Below are positions 18,352 to 27,660 of a DNA stretch of 40,111 bases, piece after piece. Origin of the DNA: Bacteroidota bacterium (GTDB lineage Bacteria; Bacteroidota; Bacteroidia; JAFLBG01); assembly GCA_017303975.1 (NCBI GenBank), contig JAFLBG010000035.1, positions 1 to 40,111 on the forward strand. Reading direction: 5' to 3'. Position 1 is the stretch's first letter. Each line of letters begins with the position of its first letter. A model generated the notes under the pieces. The model made no database searches, was not told where the DNA came from, and saw only the letters and a program-made list of their open reading frames with translations. The position numbers were made by a program, and so were the translations under genes.

Positions 18352-19821
18352 ATGATAAAAAAAACAGTGAAATTATTAGGTGGAATATTACTTCTGCTGA
18401 TTATAGTCCTTTTAGTTCAAACATTTCGTTTCAAATCTAAACAACCACCAATCAGTGCTCCTATTTCGTTTAAAATGGATACTGCCAGCATTAAAAATTT
18501 ATGCGATGCTATTAATTATCAAACGGTCTCGTTTGATGATACATCGCTCATTGATAAAAATCAATTTACATTGTTTACAAAATTTTTGTCTGAGAGATAT
18601 CCATTGGTCGATTCAATTTTATTGCCCCAAAAAATAAACTCCAGCTTGTTATATACTTGGAAAGGGAAAAATAACAACATAAAACCAATTATACTTATTG
18701 CGCACATGGATGTTGTACCTGCAACCAATACAAGCGACAATAAATGGAAAGAAGATCCGTTTAGCGGCATTGTTAAAGATGGATACATTTGGGGGCGTGG
18801 CACGCGAGACGATAAAATATCTGTTATCAGTATTTTAGAAGCTGTTAATTCATTACTAAAAGAAAACTATTCGCCCGAAAGAACTATATACATTGGCTTT
18901 GGACACGATGAAGAAATTGGAGGATTAAATGGCGCAAAAAAAATTGCCGAACACTTAGAAAAACAAGGCATAAAAGCGGAATACGTATTAGACGAGGGAT
19001 TACTGGTTACAAAAAATCTAGTCCCAGGTATTTCTAAAAAAGTAGCATTGATAGGCACTTCAGAAAAAGGATATGTATCGCTTGAATTATCTGCCCATAT
19101 TGATGGTGGACATTCATCCATGCCGGGTAAAAAAACAGCAATAGGCACACTATCTGAAGCAATAGCTAAACTCGAAAAAAATCAAGCTCCCGCAAAAATT
19201 TGCAAACCGGTTGAGGAATTTTTTGAATATGTTGGCCCTGAAATGCCTTTTATACAGCGAATGGTGTTTGCAAACACGTGGCTACTAAAAAATATCGTGA
19301 TCGGAATATTTGAAAAAACAAATTCGGGGAACTCGTTGGTGCGAACAACTATGGCTGCAACAATTTTTGATGCAGGAACAAAAGACAATATTTTGCCGGC
19401 AGAAGCTAAAGCCACTATTAATTTTAGAGTTTTACCCGGAGAAACAATATCGGAAGTTGTAAATAGAACAAAAAGAATAATTGGAGATGAATCTGTTTCA
19501 ATTACTATTAAAGGTCAACAGAACGAACCAATGCCTTCATCAACAGCAGACTCGCCATCGTTTAAAATTATCGCGCAAAGCATTTCACAAACATTTGATA
19601 GTACATTAGTAGCACCATCGCTGTTTATTGCAGCAAGCGATTCTAAACATTATTTGAATGTTGCCGAAAATATTTATAGATTTTTACCATTGGTAACAAC
19701 TGGAGAAGAGCTAAAACAAATACATGGAGAAAACGAACGAATATCAATTGATAATTACCAAAAATGTATTCTATTCTACCAACAATTGATAAAAAATTCT
19801 AATGTAATGGAAGTAAATTAA
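18352..19821 (+). CDS. M20-family metallopeptidase, membrane-anchored
   Basis: This 489-residue protein starts with one hydrophobic segment (about residues 8-24) that acts as a signal anchor. The M20 fold follows: AHMDVVP with the metal ligand His118 and Asp120, GRGTRDDK with the bridging Asp153, HDEEIGG with the catalytic and metal-binding Glu pair, and DEGLL. A dimerisation-domain motif DGGHSSMP and a final metal His in the HGENERI region follow. The organisation resembles the PM20D1/carboxypeptidase S subfamily, which cleaves or forms N-acyl amino acids and peptides. It probably acts outside the cytoplasmic membrane. Its stop overlaps the end of a small ORF on the other strand. Confidence 0.85.
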   Translation: MIKKTVKLLGGILLLLIIVLLVQTFRFKSKQPPISAPISFKMDTASIKNLCDAINYQTVSFDDTSLIDKNQFTLFTKFLSERYPLVDSILLPQKINSSLLYTWKGKNNNIKPIILIAHMDVVPATNTSDNKWKEDPFSGIVKDGYIWGRGTRDDKISVISILEAVNSLLKENYSPERTIYIGFGHDEEIGGLNGAKKIAEHLEKQGIKAEYVLDEGLLVTKNLVPGISKKVALIGTSEKGYVSLELSAHIDGGHSSMPGKKTAIGTLSEAIAKLEKNQAPAKICKPVEEFFEYVGPEMPFIQRMVFANTWLLKNIVIGIFEKTNSGNSLVRTTMAATIFDAGTKDNILPAEAKATINFRVLPGETISEVVNRTKRIIGDESVSITIKGQQNEPMPSSTADSPSFKIIAQSISQTFDSTLVAPSLFIAASDSKHYLNVAENIYRFLPLVTTGEELKQIHGENERISIDNYQKCILFYQQLIKNSNVMEVN

Positions 19822-19931
19822 TCGTTTTTCTTGATTTTCGATTTAACGCCTTCTACTATTTTTACAAAAACAAAAATTGTTGCAAATAGTAAAAATCCGG
19901 CAACAATTACCATTAATAAGGCAAAAAGCAT
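19818..19931 (-). CDS. Small ORF, 37-residue single-span membrane protein
   Basis: An ATG-started frame of 37 codons plus TAA begins 16 bases after the 3' end of tRNA-Arg on the same strand. Residues 1-25 form a hydrophobic span (LLMVIVAGFLLFATIFVFV) followed by a strongly basic tail ending KSKIKKND, which fits a small inner-membrane protein with its C-terminus in the cytoplasm. It could be transcribed with the tRNA. No homolog is recognised, and its stop overlaps the M20 peptidase stop. Chance cannot be excluded, but the composition is unlike random frame. Confidence 0.45.
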   Translation of the reverse strand: MLFALLMVIVAGFLLFATIFVFVKIVEGVKSKIKKND

Positions 19932-19946
19932 AGTTGAAAAGATAAG

Positions 19947-20020
19947 TGGACCCGAAGGGAGTCGAACCCCCAACCTTCTGATTCGTAGTCAGATGCTCTA
20001 TCCAGTTAAGCTACGAGTCC
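19947..20020 (-). tRNA. tRNA-Arg (anticodon ACG)
   Basis: The minus strand folds into a full cloverleaf of 74 bases. The acceptor stem pairs GGACTCG with CGGGTCC (one G-T wobble), the D-arm is GCTT/GAGC, the anticodon stem is TCTGA/TCAGA, and the loop CTACGAA presents ACG (complement at 19984-19986). The T-loop is TTCGACT. The discriminator base is A and CCA is not encoded. ACG decodes CGU and, after A34-to-inosine editing by TadA, also CGC and CGA. Confidence 0.97.
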
Positions 20021-20073
20021 ATTTTAGTATTTTATAGAACCGAGGCAAAGATAATAAAAAAGAATAAACCAGC

Positions 20074-20631
20074 TTAATTTCTACCCATTTCGCTCTTAAT
20101 AAGCTTTACTAGCTGTTTAGCCTCATTATCGGTAAGCTCCATCCCTATTCTAATAACTCCGATTGATGTATCAAGCACAATGCGCTCGCCTGAAATTGAC
20201 CAATAAGAAAGTGTTAGATTTTGAAAAAAATTACGTTCATTGTATGTTACAACCTGGACATCACGAATACTGCCAACATTTACAGTTTCTTGTTTATAGG
20301 GCTTAAATACCTGCCTATAATAATTTATTACCCCTGCATCAAAAATAATTTTTTCGTACCCATGTTTACGCCATTGATACGCTTTATACGCAAATTGTAA
20401 AAAATACACCCAAAACCCTGCCCAAACAATTATACCAACCTTTGTTTGAGAATCTGTTACAAAAAACAGCTGTGAAATGAGTGCAATACCTCCAATAAGC
20501 CATGCAATTAGCCAGAATTTTAGTATTTGAGATTTTTTCTCCACAAAAAACGCTTTAATAGTAACTTCTGTATAGTTCTCTTTTGGGTTTTCGACCGAAA
20601 TTCTATCTGAATTAAATTTTATACCGTTCAT
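20074..20631 (-). CDS. Uncharacterised two-helix membrane protein
   Basis: This 185-residue protein has two adjacent transmembrane helices (about residues 39-60 and 66-85) joined by a short turn, then a cytoplasmic beta-rich C-terminal half containing TVNVGSIRDVQVVTY and RIVLDTSIGVIRIG. The layout resembles small bacterial PH-like or YcxB-type membrane proteins, but I do not recognise a specific family. The ATG at 20631 is chosen over a TTG at 20652, because that TTG is the end of the likely -7 promoter box. It is divergent from the first metalloprotease gene and downstream of it lies tRNA-Arg. Confidence 0.7.
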   Translation of the reverse strand: MNGIKFNSDRISVENPKENYTEVTIKAFFVEKKSQILKFWLIAWLIGGIALISQLFFVTDSQTKVGIIVWAGFWVYFLQFAYKAYQWRKHGYEKIIFDAGVINYYRQVFKPYKQETVNVGSIRDVQVVTYNERNFFQNLTLSYWSISGERIVLDTSIGVIRIGMELTDNEAKQLVKLIKSEMGRN

Positions 20632-20649
20632 ATAATTGGGTTGAAAAAA

Positions 20650-20657
20650 CAAAGGTA
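20650..20657 (-). promoter_or_regulatory. Putative -7 box for the two-helix membrane protein
   Basis: Read on the minus strand, TACCTTTG is an exact TAnnTTTG match, 19 bases before the ATG at 20631. The same octamer followed by TTT recurs before the HisF2-like gene at 28448-28455. No good -33 element is visible. Confidence 0.45.
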
Positions 20658-20701
20658 TTATTAATATCTTTACTTACATACACCCAACAACCTTGATTTA
20701 T

Positions 20702-22753
20702 ATGCAAAACTTCACGTTACTTCTATTTTCATTGTGTTCTACATTTCTTTACTCACAGAGCTTTTGCGGAACGGATACTAAATACTTGGATTTGCTGTCC
20801 AAGAATCCTGCACTGCAGCAAAAAATGGATGCTCAAGAAAGTTTTATTAAACAATACATTGCAACTAAAGGCGCAAATAAAACCAACACGGTAAAAATAA
20901 TTCCTACCGTTTTTCATATTATACATAATTATGGTCCGGAGAATATTTCCGATGCACAAGTAATTGATGCGTTAAGAATATTGAATGAAGATTTTAGAAA
21001 ACTTAATTCAGACACCAATCTTATTGTTTCCGGATTTAAAGGAATTGCAGCCGATTGCGAAATTGAATTTAGATTAGCACAACTAGACCCTGAAGGAAAA
21101 TGTACAGACGGAATTACACGAACAGTATCTTTATTTACCAATGCCGGAGACGACAATGTAAAGACGCTTATAAGCTGGGATACCGACAAATACTTAAACA
21201 TATGGGTAGTTGCAGGCATTAGCATGTCGGGCGTTGCGGGCTTTGCATACTATCCGGGAACAGCGCCACAATTAGACTTTGAAGGCGTTGTTATAGAACA
21301 AGCTTATGTTGGCAGTATTGGAACATCTTCCGCAGCGAACAGCAGAGTGCTAACACACGAGGTTGGTCATTTTATGAACTTGGTGCATACATTTGGCTTT
21401 GGCACTTGCGGAGATGCAAGCAATTGCAATACAAGTGTTAGTGACTTTATAACGGATACACCACCTACCAAAGGTAATTGCAGCACTTGTAATTTAACTG
21501 CCACATCGTGTGGTGTGCTTGAAAATGTTCAAAATTATATGGATTACTCTTCATGCAATTTGATGTTTACAACCGACCAAAAAAGTAGAATGGATGCCGC
21601 ATTAAACTCTCCATTAGCTGGCAGAAGCAATTTATGGTCTCCTACAAATCTATCATTTACAGGTGTTTTAAACACACCTTCTGTTTGCTTTCCTGTTGCA
21701 GATTTTACAAGTAGTGTAAAAAATATATGTTCCGGAGATAGTCTTCTATTTACCGATTTATCTTGGAATGGATCTCCAACGCAATGGCAATGGAACTTTC
21801 AGGGAGGAACACCGGCAAGCTCTACAATTGCAAATCCTACCGTTTATTATTCTACACCCGGCTTGTATTCTGTTACATTAACATGCAGTAATAGTGCCGG
21901 GCAAGATGTTAAAATAAAAACCTCACTGATTAATGTTGGCACATCTGTTGGAACATATTCTACCATTTTTACCGAAGGATTTGAAGGTTCCTCCATTCCA
22001 AATTCAGATTGGGATATAAATAATCCCGATGCACAAGGCACTTGGCAAACCTCAAATTCAGTAGCTTTTACAGGTAGCAAATGTGCGTTTGTAGATAATT
22101 ATACCAACGGAATTAATGGTGAATGGGAAGAGTTAATCTCCCCCTCCGTTAATCTTTCTACCATGTCTAACCCTATTTTATCTTATAGAGTAGCCTACGC
22201 AAGAAGATTTAGCACAGAAACCGATAAGTTAGAAGTTTACTATTCTGAAAACTGTGGAGAAACTTGGACAATTAGACAAACTAAATTCGGATTTGCTTTG
22301 CAAACAGCATCTGCCACGTCAACAGCATTTGTGCCTGGCAGCTCCAATTGGCGTAAAGAATTGGTAAATATTGCACCAGTTCAGGCAAAAACAAATGTGA
22401 GATTCAAATTTAAGTTTACGAGCGATTTAGGAAATAATCTATATATAGATGACATTAATGTACAACCCTTAAGCTTATCTGTAGGTGAAGATGAGCGACT
22501 AATGTATAATGTATTTCCAACCATAAGTTCAGACTTTGTTACCATTCAAATTTTTGACAACACGTCAACAAATAATATAACCATTAAGTTGGTAGATGCC
22601 TTAGGTAAAACAGTTCTTATTCAAAATGGAAAAGCTATTGAAACAGACAGCAATAACATGAGTTTGAATATTAGCCATCTTGCTAAAGGCATATACACGT
22701 TGAATATCATCAACAACAGCAATGCCAGACAGTTTAAGGTAATTAAACAATAA
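20702..22753 (+). CDS. Secreted M43-family zinc metalloprotease with T9SS sorting domain (paralog 1)
   Basis: This 683-residue protein has a signal peptide ending near LYSQ, an M43 (pappalysin-like) catalytic domain (about 60-315), a PKD domain (about 335-415, ADFTSS to LINV), a jelly-roll choice-of-anchor J-like domain (about 420-595), and a C-terminal type A sorting domain. The zinc site is HEVGHFMNLVH with His219, Glu220, His223 and His229, and the Met-turn is NYMDY. The usual Gly in HExxHxxGxxH is Asn226 here. The last ~85 residues (YNVFPTISSDF to KVIKQ) fit the T9SS sorting signal, so it should be exported and attached to the surface or released. The ATG at 20702 is preferred to an in-frame TTG three codons upstream. 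Confidence 0.85.
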   Translation: MQNFTLLLFSLCSTFLYSQSFCGTDTKYLDLLSKNPALQQKMDAQESFIKQYIATKGANKTNTVKIIPTVFHIIHNYGPENISDAQVIDALRILNEDFRKLNSDTNLIVSGFKGIAADCEIEFRLAQLDPEGKCTDGITRTVSLFTNAGDDNVKTLISWDTDKYLNIWVVAGISMSGVAGFAYYPGTAPQLDFEGVVIEQAYVGSIGTSSAANSRVLTHEVGHFMNLVHTFGFGTCGDASNCNTSVSDFITDTPPTKGNCSTCNLTATSCGVLENVQNYMDYSSCNLMFTTDQKSRMDAALNSPLAGRSNLWSPTNLSFTGVLNTPSVCFPVADFTSSVKNICSGDSLLFTDLSWNGSPTQWQWNFQGGTPASSTIANPTVYYSTPGLYSVTLTCSNSAGQDVKIKTSLINVGTSVGTYSTIFTEGFEGSSIPNSDWDINNPDAQGTWQTSNSVAFTGSKCAFVDNYTNGINGEWEELISPSVNLSTMSNPILSYRVAYARRFSTETDKLEVYYSENCGETWTIRQTKFGFALQTASATSTAFVPGSSNWRKELVNIAPVQAKTNVRFKFKFTSDLGNNLYIDDINVQPLSLSVGEDERLMYNVFPTISSDFVTIQIFDNTSTNNITIKLVDALGKTVLIQNGKAIETDSNNMSLNISHLAKGIYTLNIINNSNARQFKVIKQ

Positions 22754-22849
22754 GCTTGTTTATTTTTAGTATTTTCTGTAACTTATAGTGTATATATTTT
22801 CCCCTGTATATATAATCACTAACTGTTTTATTGTACATATACTTTTTAT

Positions 22850-24910
22850 ATGAAAAAAATTATTTTATTATTTACAGTAATTTCTATATTGGGTGGAAAT
22901 GAATTTTTTGGACAAAAAACATGCGCTACCGATTCTTTCTACTTGGAACGCATAAAAATAAAACCTTCTATTGTTCCGGATAGAGAGGCATTTTTGGAAG
23001 AAATTAATTCGAAAAGCAATTCTACCAACTTAACTACACAATCTTCTGCCACTAAAATTATACCTGTTGTATTTCATATCATTCATAATTATGGAGCAGA
23101 GAATATTTCCAAAAATCAAATACTAGATCAACTTCGCATCTTAAACGAAGACTTTCGCAAAAAAAATGCCGATACAACATCTATAGTTGCTTCATTTAAG
23201 CCAATAGCTGCCGATTGCGATATTGAATTTAGATTAGCACAAATTGACCCACAAGGAAATTGCGCAGAAGGAATTACACGAACGGCATCTAGCTTAACCT
23301 ATGGAGGGGATAACTCTATAACTAATTTAATTTCTTGGAATACGCAAAAATATTTGAACGTATATGTATTTAATCAATTAGGTGTTGGAGGGGCGGCTGG
23401 ATACACATTTCTGCCGGGAACATTCAACGCAGGCGACCCGGAAGATGCTATCTATATGAGTTACGATTATATTGGAAGCATTGGCACTTCTAGTTCAAGC
23501 AGAAGCAGAACACTTACACACGAAATTGGTCATTGGCTTGGCTTACAACACACCTGGGGAAGTGGCAATAATAATAATGTTGCGTGCGGAAACGATGGAG
23601 TAAACGATACTCCTATTACTAAAGGTTCGGCTACAAGCGTTTGTAATTTGAATTTGCAAGTATGTGGTAGTGTAATAGAAAACGTACAGAACTATATGGA
23701 TTATTCCTACTGTTCAAAAATGTTTACAGCTGGGCAAAAGTTGTTAATGCAATCCGTACTTAATTCGAATTCTTATCCTAGAAAAAATATTTGGTCAACA
23801 ACAAACTTAAATGCTACGGGTGCTTTACTTACAGGTAATCTTTGTCCACCTACAGCTGATTTTATTGCCACGAAAACAACTTTTTGTGCAGGCAGCAATA
23901 CTCAATTTACAGATAAAAGCTTTACAGCCACACCAACTCAATGGTTATGGACATTTGCCGGTGGAACACCTTCTACATCTACCTTACAAAACCCTATTGT
24001 AACATATAGCGCAAGTGGAATGTATTCTATTACGCTAACCGCGAGCAACAGTATAGGCTCAAGTACAAAAACGCGAACATCCTATGTAGATGTACTTTCA
24101 ACAACAGCTGATTATGCTAATACATACTCGGAGAGTTTTGAAGTAGGAACCATCCCGAACGTTGATTGGACAAGAATAAATGATGATGGGGGAACATCTT
24201 GGACAACTAAAATTGGAGCCGCCTCATCAGGAAACAAAAGTGCCTATATTAACAATAGCAATAATACCGATGGTGAAATAGATGAACTCGTATCTCCATC
24301 GATAAACATAGCTTCTATTTCCAATGCTGCATTAAGCTTTAAATTATCATACGCACAAAAAAATAGTGGTAATAACGACAGACTTCAAGTTTACACATCA
24401 GTAGATTGTGGTGTGAGTTGGTCGTTACGTTATAATAAAGCAGGTAGTACATTAGCAACCGTTTCGGCACAAGCAAGTGCATTTACACCTAACAACGCAG
24501 CGCAATGGAGAAAAGACATTGTAAACATATCTCCGGTTTTAAATAGCACCAATGTGTTAATTAAGTTTAAGTTTACGTACAACAATGGAAACAATATTTA
24601 TATAGATGAAATAAACTTGCAACCTACCGGAACAGGGATAGATGAGTATAATCCAATTTCTAATTTTATGGTTTATCCGTCTTCTACTTCTAGCCTATTA
24701 AATGTAAATTTTTATGCTACAACTAATGAAAAAGCATATATTAAGTTATTTGATATGCTTGGTAAAGAATTGAAAACATTGGAACTAAGCAACAATGCCA
24801 TTGGTAGCAATACGGTAACTATTGATGTTTCTAATTATACAAGCGGCATCTATTTTATTTCCATGGGAACAAAATACGCTTCTCTAAAGACTAAATTTAT
24901 AAAGCAATAA
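22850..24910 (+). CDS. Secreted M43-family zinc metalloprotease with T9SS sorting domain (paralog 2)
   Basis: This 686-residue protein is a tandem duplicate of the preceding gene with the same domain order: signal peptide, M43 domain, PKD domain, jelly-roll domain and T9SS type A tail. Its zinc site HEIGHWLGLQH (His224, Glu225, His228, His234) has the canonical Gly231. The Met-turn is NYMDYS. The pro-region VIPVVFHIIHNYGAENIS is nearly identical in the two proteins, whereas the regions between motifs differ clearly. M43 enzymes cleave extracellular proteins; the substrate is unknown. A 96-base gap separates the paralogs, and the stop overlaps the next ATG. Confidence 0.88.
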   Translation: MKKIILLFTVISILGGNEFFGQKTCATDSFYLERIKIKPSIVPDREAFLEEINSKSNSTNLTTQSSATKIIPVVFHIIHNYGAENISKNQILDQLRILNEDFRKKNADTTSIVASFKPIAADCDIEFRLAQIDPQGNCAEGITRTASSLTYGGDNSITNLISWNTQKYLNVYVFNQLGVGGAAGYTFLPGTFNAGDPEDAIYMSYDYIGSIGTSSSSRSRTLTHEIGHWLGLQHTWGSGNNNNVACGNDGVNDTPITKGSATSVCNLNLQVCGSVIENVQNYMDYSYCSKMFTAGQKLLMQSVLNSNSYPRKNIWSTTNLNATGALLTGNLCPPTADFIATKTTFCAGSNTQFTDKSFTATPTQWLWTFAGGTPSTSTLQNPIVTYSASGMYSITLTASNSIGSSTKTRTSYVDVLSTTADYANTYSESFEVGTIPNVDWTRINDDGGTSWTTKIGAASSGNKSAYINNSNNTDGEIDELVSPSINIASISNAALSFKLSYAQKNSGNNDRLQVYTSVDCGVSWSLRYNKAGSTLATVSAQASAFTPNNAAQWRKDIVNISPVLNSTNVLIKFKFTYNNGNNIYIDEINLQPTGTGIDEYNPISNFMVYPSSTSSLLNVNFYATTNEKAYIKLFDMLGKELKTLELSNNAIGSNTVTIDVSNYTSGIYFISMGTKYASLKTKFIKQ

Positions 24911-25680
24911 TGCCTACAAAAACAGTTGTATTAATAGGTGCAGGTAGGCTTGCAACTAATTTGGGTATAGCGCTAGTAAATAATAAATTCAAGATATTGC
25001 AAGTGTATAGCAGAACTGCAAAATCTGCTAAGGAATTAGCTTCAAAATTAAATTGCAACTATACCAATAACTTTAACCAATTAGATAATAGTGCAAGCTT
25101 GTACATAATTTCTGTAAAAGATGATGTATTACCAGTAATTGCCAAAAAAATAGCCTTAAAAAACAAATTGGTAGTACACACATCAGGCTCAATAAATATG
25201 GATGTTCTAAAAAATGTTTCTTCCTCTTACGGCATTTTTTATCCACTGCAAACATTTAACAAAAACAAAACACTTGATTTTAGAGAGATTCCCGTTTTTA
25301 TAGAAGCCAGTGATTTGAAAACAAAAAAACAAATTAGCACTATCGCAAAAAGCATTTCAAAAAAAGTGCATTATGCAGATTCGGAAACTAGAAAGCTAAT
25401 ACATTTATCGGCTGTATTTGCCTGCAATTTCAGTAATCACATGTACACAATTGCTAGCACACTTTTACAATCGAAAAAAATTTTATTTTCAATTTTACAA
25501 CCACTAGTTGTAGAAACAGCAAAAAAAGCATTTGAAATAACGCCCAACAAAGCACAAACAGGACCTGCAATTAGACGAGACCAAAAAGTAATTGAGGAAC
25601 ATCTAAAGCTTTTAAAAGCAACTAAAACAAACAAGGAAATATACAGCCTACTAACAAAATCAATTCAACAAACACGTTAA
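24910..25680 (+). CDS. Rossmann-fold and DUF2520 protein
   Basis: This 256-residue protein begins VVLIGAGRLATNLGIAL, an NAD(P)-binding Rossmann motif like those of F420-dependent and ketopantoate-type reductases. It continues with IISVKDDVLPVIA and a C-terminal helical DUF2520 domain (about 125-250) with HLSAVFACNFSNHMY and TGPAIRRD. Bacteroidota genomes usually have one such protein; its substrate is unknown. The ATG overlaps the stop of metalloprotease 2 (TAATG), so it is translationally coupled to a protease with no obvious functional link. Confidence 0.85.
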   Translation: MPTKTVVLIGAGRLATNLGIALVNNKFKILQVYSRTAKSAKELASKLNCNYTNNFNQLDNSASLYIISVKDDVLPVIAKKIALKNKLVVHTSGSINMDVLKNVSSSYGIFYPLQTFNKNKTLDFREIPVFIEASDLKTKKQISTIAKSISKKVHYADSETRKLIHLSAVFACNFSNHMYTIASTLLQSKKILFSILQPLVVETAKKAFEITPNKAQTGPAIRRDQKVIEEHLKLLKATKTNKEIYSLLTKSIQQTR

Positions 25681-25690
25681 ATCGTTTCTT

Positions 25691-26404
25691 TTAGAAATTA
25701 GGCTTCAATAAGTATTTTGAGTAGAACTCATTAATCTTGTCAACGGCCTCATCAGCGGTATCTACAACAAAGAAGAATTTCATATCCTCCGGACTAATAT
25801 TTTTTTCTTCGCCCAATACCACATTTTTTATCCATTCAATCATTCCGCCCCAATACGATTTTCCAACCAAGATAATTGGGAAATGGGCTATCTTATCAGT
25901 TTGTACTAAAGTAATAGCCTCAAATAATTCATCTAACGTTCCAACACCACCTGGTAGAGCGATAAAACCCTGCGAATATTTCAAAAACACCGTTTTACGT
26001 ACAAAAAAGTAATCAAAGTTTATCAATTTATCGTAATCAATAAAGGGGTTTGAAGACTGTTCGAAAGGAAGTTTAATATTTAACCCTACAGATTTTCCAC
26101 CACCTGCTTTTGCACCTTTATTGGCAGCTTCCATAATACCTGGTCCACCACCGGTTATAACACCATATCCTTCTTTGGTAAGCTTATATGCAATTTCTTC
26201 AGCTAATTTATAGTACTTATTATCGGGTTTTGTACGTGCAGAGCCAAAAACAGAAACACAAGGTCCAATTTTACCCATCTTCTCAAAACCTTGAACAAAC
26301 TCAGACATTATTTTAAATATCTGCCAAGAATCTGTAGCCTTTATATCACTCCAATTTTTATCAGCAAATGCTTTTCTTATTTTTTCTTCTCCTTTATTTG
26401 TCAT
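25691..26404 (-). CDS. LOG-family nucleotide phosphoribohydrolase
   Basis: This 237-residue cytosolic protein has the LOG/TIGR00730 signatures: SVFGSARTKPD, GGGPGIMEAANKGA near 82-95, and the PGGxGTxxE motif as PGGVGTLDE near 149-157. Relatives cleave nucleoside 5'-monophosphates to base and ribose 5-phosphate, including cytokinin ribotides. Converging with the DUF2520 gene (ten bases between stops), it has its own promoter on the right side. The start ATG at 26404 suits the family's longer N-terminal extension. Confidence 0.88.
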   Translation of the reverse strand: MTNKGEEKIRKAFADKNWSDIKATDSWQIFKIMSEFVQGFEKMGKIGPCVSVFGSARTKPDNKYYKLAEEIAYKLTKEGYGVITGGGPGIMEAANKGAKAGGGKSVGLNIKLPFEQSSNPFIDYDKLINFDYFFVRKTVFLKYSQGFIALPGGVGTLDELFEAITLVQTDKIAHFPIILVGKSYWGGMIEWIKNVVLGEEKNISPEDMKFFFVVDTADEAVDKINEFYSKYLLKPNF

Positions 26405-26436
26405 AATGGGTATAATTTAATTCAATTAATGAATGG

Positions 26437-26444
26437 CAAAAATA
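26437..26444 (-). promoter_or_regulatory. Promoter of the LOG-family gene
   Basis: Read on the minus strand, TATTTTTG matches TAnnTTTG. A CTTG (three of four -33 bases) sits exactly 19 bases upstream at 26467-26464. The leader to the ATG would be about 25 bases. Confidence 0.45.
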
Positions 26445-26470
26445 AGATATTAATTACATAAAACAAGTAT

Positions 26471-27655
26471 CTATTTATCTGGCCTACCAGAGCTTGTTTT
26501 ATAGCTTTTTATTGCATTATTTAATGCCGTAATTAAACCGGTAGCAACATTCTCCCATTTTAGGTTTTTCTCTGTAAAATATATCGATTCTACTTTTTTC
26601 AAGTCAAGTTCATTTTTGGGGAACTTAATAATATCAGTCAACACAGTCTTAATGGCTAATACAGTTGGCTCTTTTATCAACCAACCATTCTTACTAGAAA
26701 CTAAATAATTAATTGCACCTACATCTGTTGCCATAATTGCCAATCCTCTGCTCATTGCTTCTATTATAACATTCGGCATTCCTTCTGAGTAGCTTGGACA
26801 CACAAGAACATCACACGAATCTAAAATAGACACAATTTTACTTTTATCTGAAATTGCTCCATGATAAAAGATATTGGAACCTTTTATTTTTTTTCTCTCG
26901 GGAATTGGGCCTACAAAATGAAATTCTGCTTTCAAAAATTTATCCAATTGTTTAATTGCAAGCGACAATTCCTCTATGCCTTTTAAACGCTCATACCTGC
27001 CAACATATACAAACTTTATATCATCTGTTGTTTTTTTAATTTCATTACTGCTTTTTATCCAATCCGATTCAATACCGGTTGGCAATTCAATAATTTTTTC
27101 ATTTAACACCCCTACTCTTTTCGTTATTTCTGTAATTCTGCCTCCATAGGAAAAAACGTAATCTGCGTTAAGCATATTATACTTTACTGGCGATTTAAAC
27201 AGCAAACTCTCCAACCAACCTTTAATGCCTGGCGGTTTCTGAAACATATTTAAACCGTGGAACTTTACTGCAATGGGTGCACCAAAATAATGTCCTTTAA
27301 TTTTTTCTTGAATACATTTCCATCCGGAAAACCCCTTTGCATAAATAAAATCAACATTTTTGATATCCTTTAGCTTGTTAAAAATTCGAATAGAATACTC
27401 GTACGACTCTCGAAGATAATGCCCCGGAGCCTTACCCATTTGAGGGAATTGAATCACATGCGAATTGATATATTTTTTTTCGTCATCAGTAAAACATTCC
27501 AACTTAGAAATAGCAAGATTGTTATTATGTTGCGTATGAAACAGCTCTACAAAAATTTTATTTTGAGCTAAATACTTGGCTATGAAGAAAGAATGCCTTT
27601 GCATTCCGCCCATTACGTATGGCTGTATTCCGTCTGTAAGAAGTGCTACTCGCAA
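26471..27655 (-). CDS. GT4-family glycosyltransferase
   Basis: This 394-residue GT-B glycosyltransferase has the N-terminal GGMQRHSFFIA acceptor-side motif, a GRYERLKGI donor-domain motif, and the EX7E signature SEGMPNVIIEA near 290-300. It presumably adds a sugar from a nucleotide donor to a lipid-linked glycan in the cytoplasm. The start is TTG at 27655, five bases after the HisF2-like stop, and no ATG is available in frame nearby. It belongs to the same two-gene transcript as the HisF2-like gene. Confidence 0.88.
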   Translation of the reverse strand: MRVALLTDGIQPYVMGGMQRHSFFIAKYLAQNKIFVELFHTQHNNNLAISKLECFTDDEKKYINSHVIQFPQMGKAPGHYLRESYEYSIRIFNKLKDIKNVDFIYAKGFSGWKCIQEKIKGHYFGAPIAVKFHGLNMFQKPPGIKGWLESLLFKSPVKYNMLNADYVFSYGGRITEITKRVGVLNEKIIELPTGIESDWIKSSNEIKKTTDDIKFVYVGRYERLKGIEELSLAIKQLDKFLKAEFHFVGPIPERKKIKGSNIFYHGAISDKSKIVSILDSCDVLVCPSYSEGMPNVIIEAMSRGLAIMATDVGAINYLVSSKNGWLIKEPTVLAIKTVLTDIIKFPKNELDLKKVESIYFTEKNLKWENVATGLITALNNAIKSYKTSSGRPDK

Positions 27656-27660
27656 GAAAT

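Noticed and set aside
19831-20037. Plus-strand open frame of 68 codons
   Set aside because: It runs across the antisense of tRNA-Arg, and its apparent protein motif is simply the translated tRNA complement.
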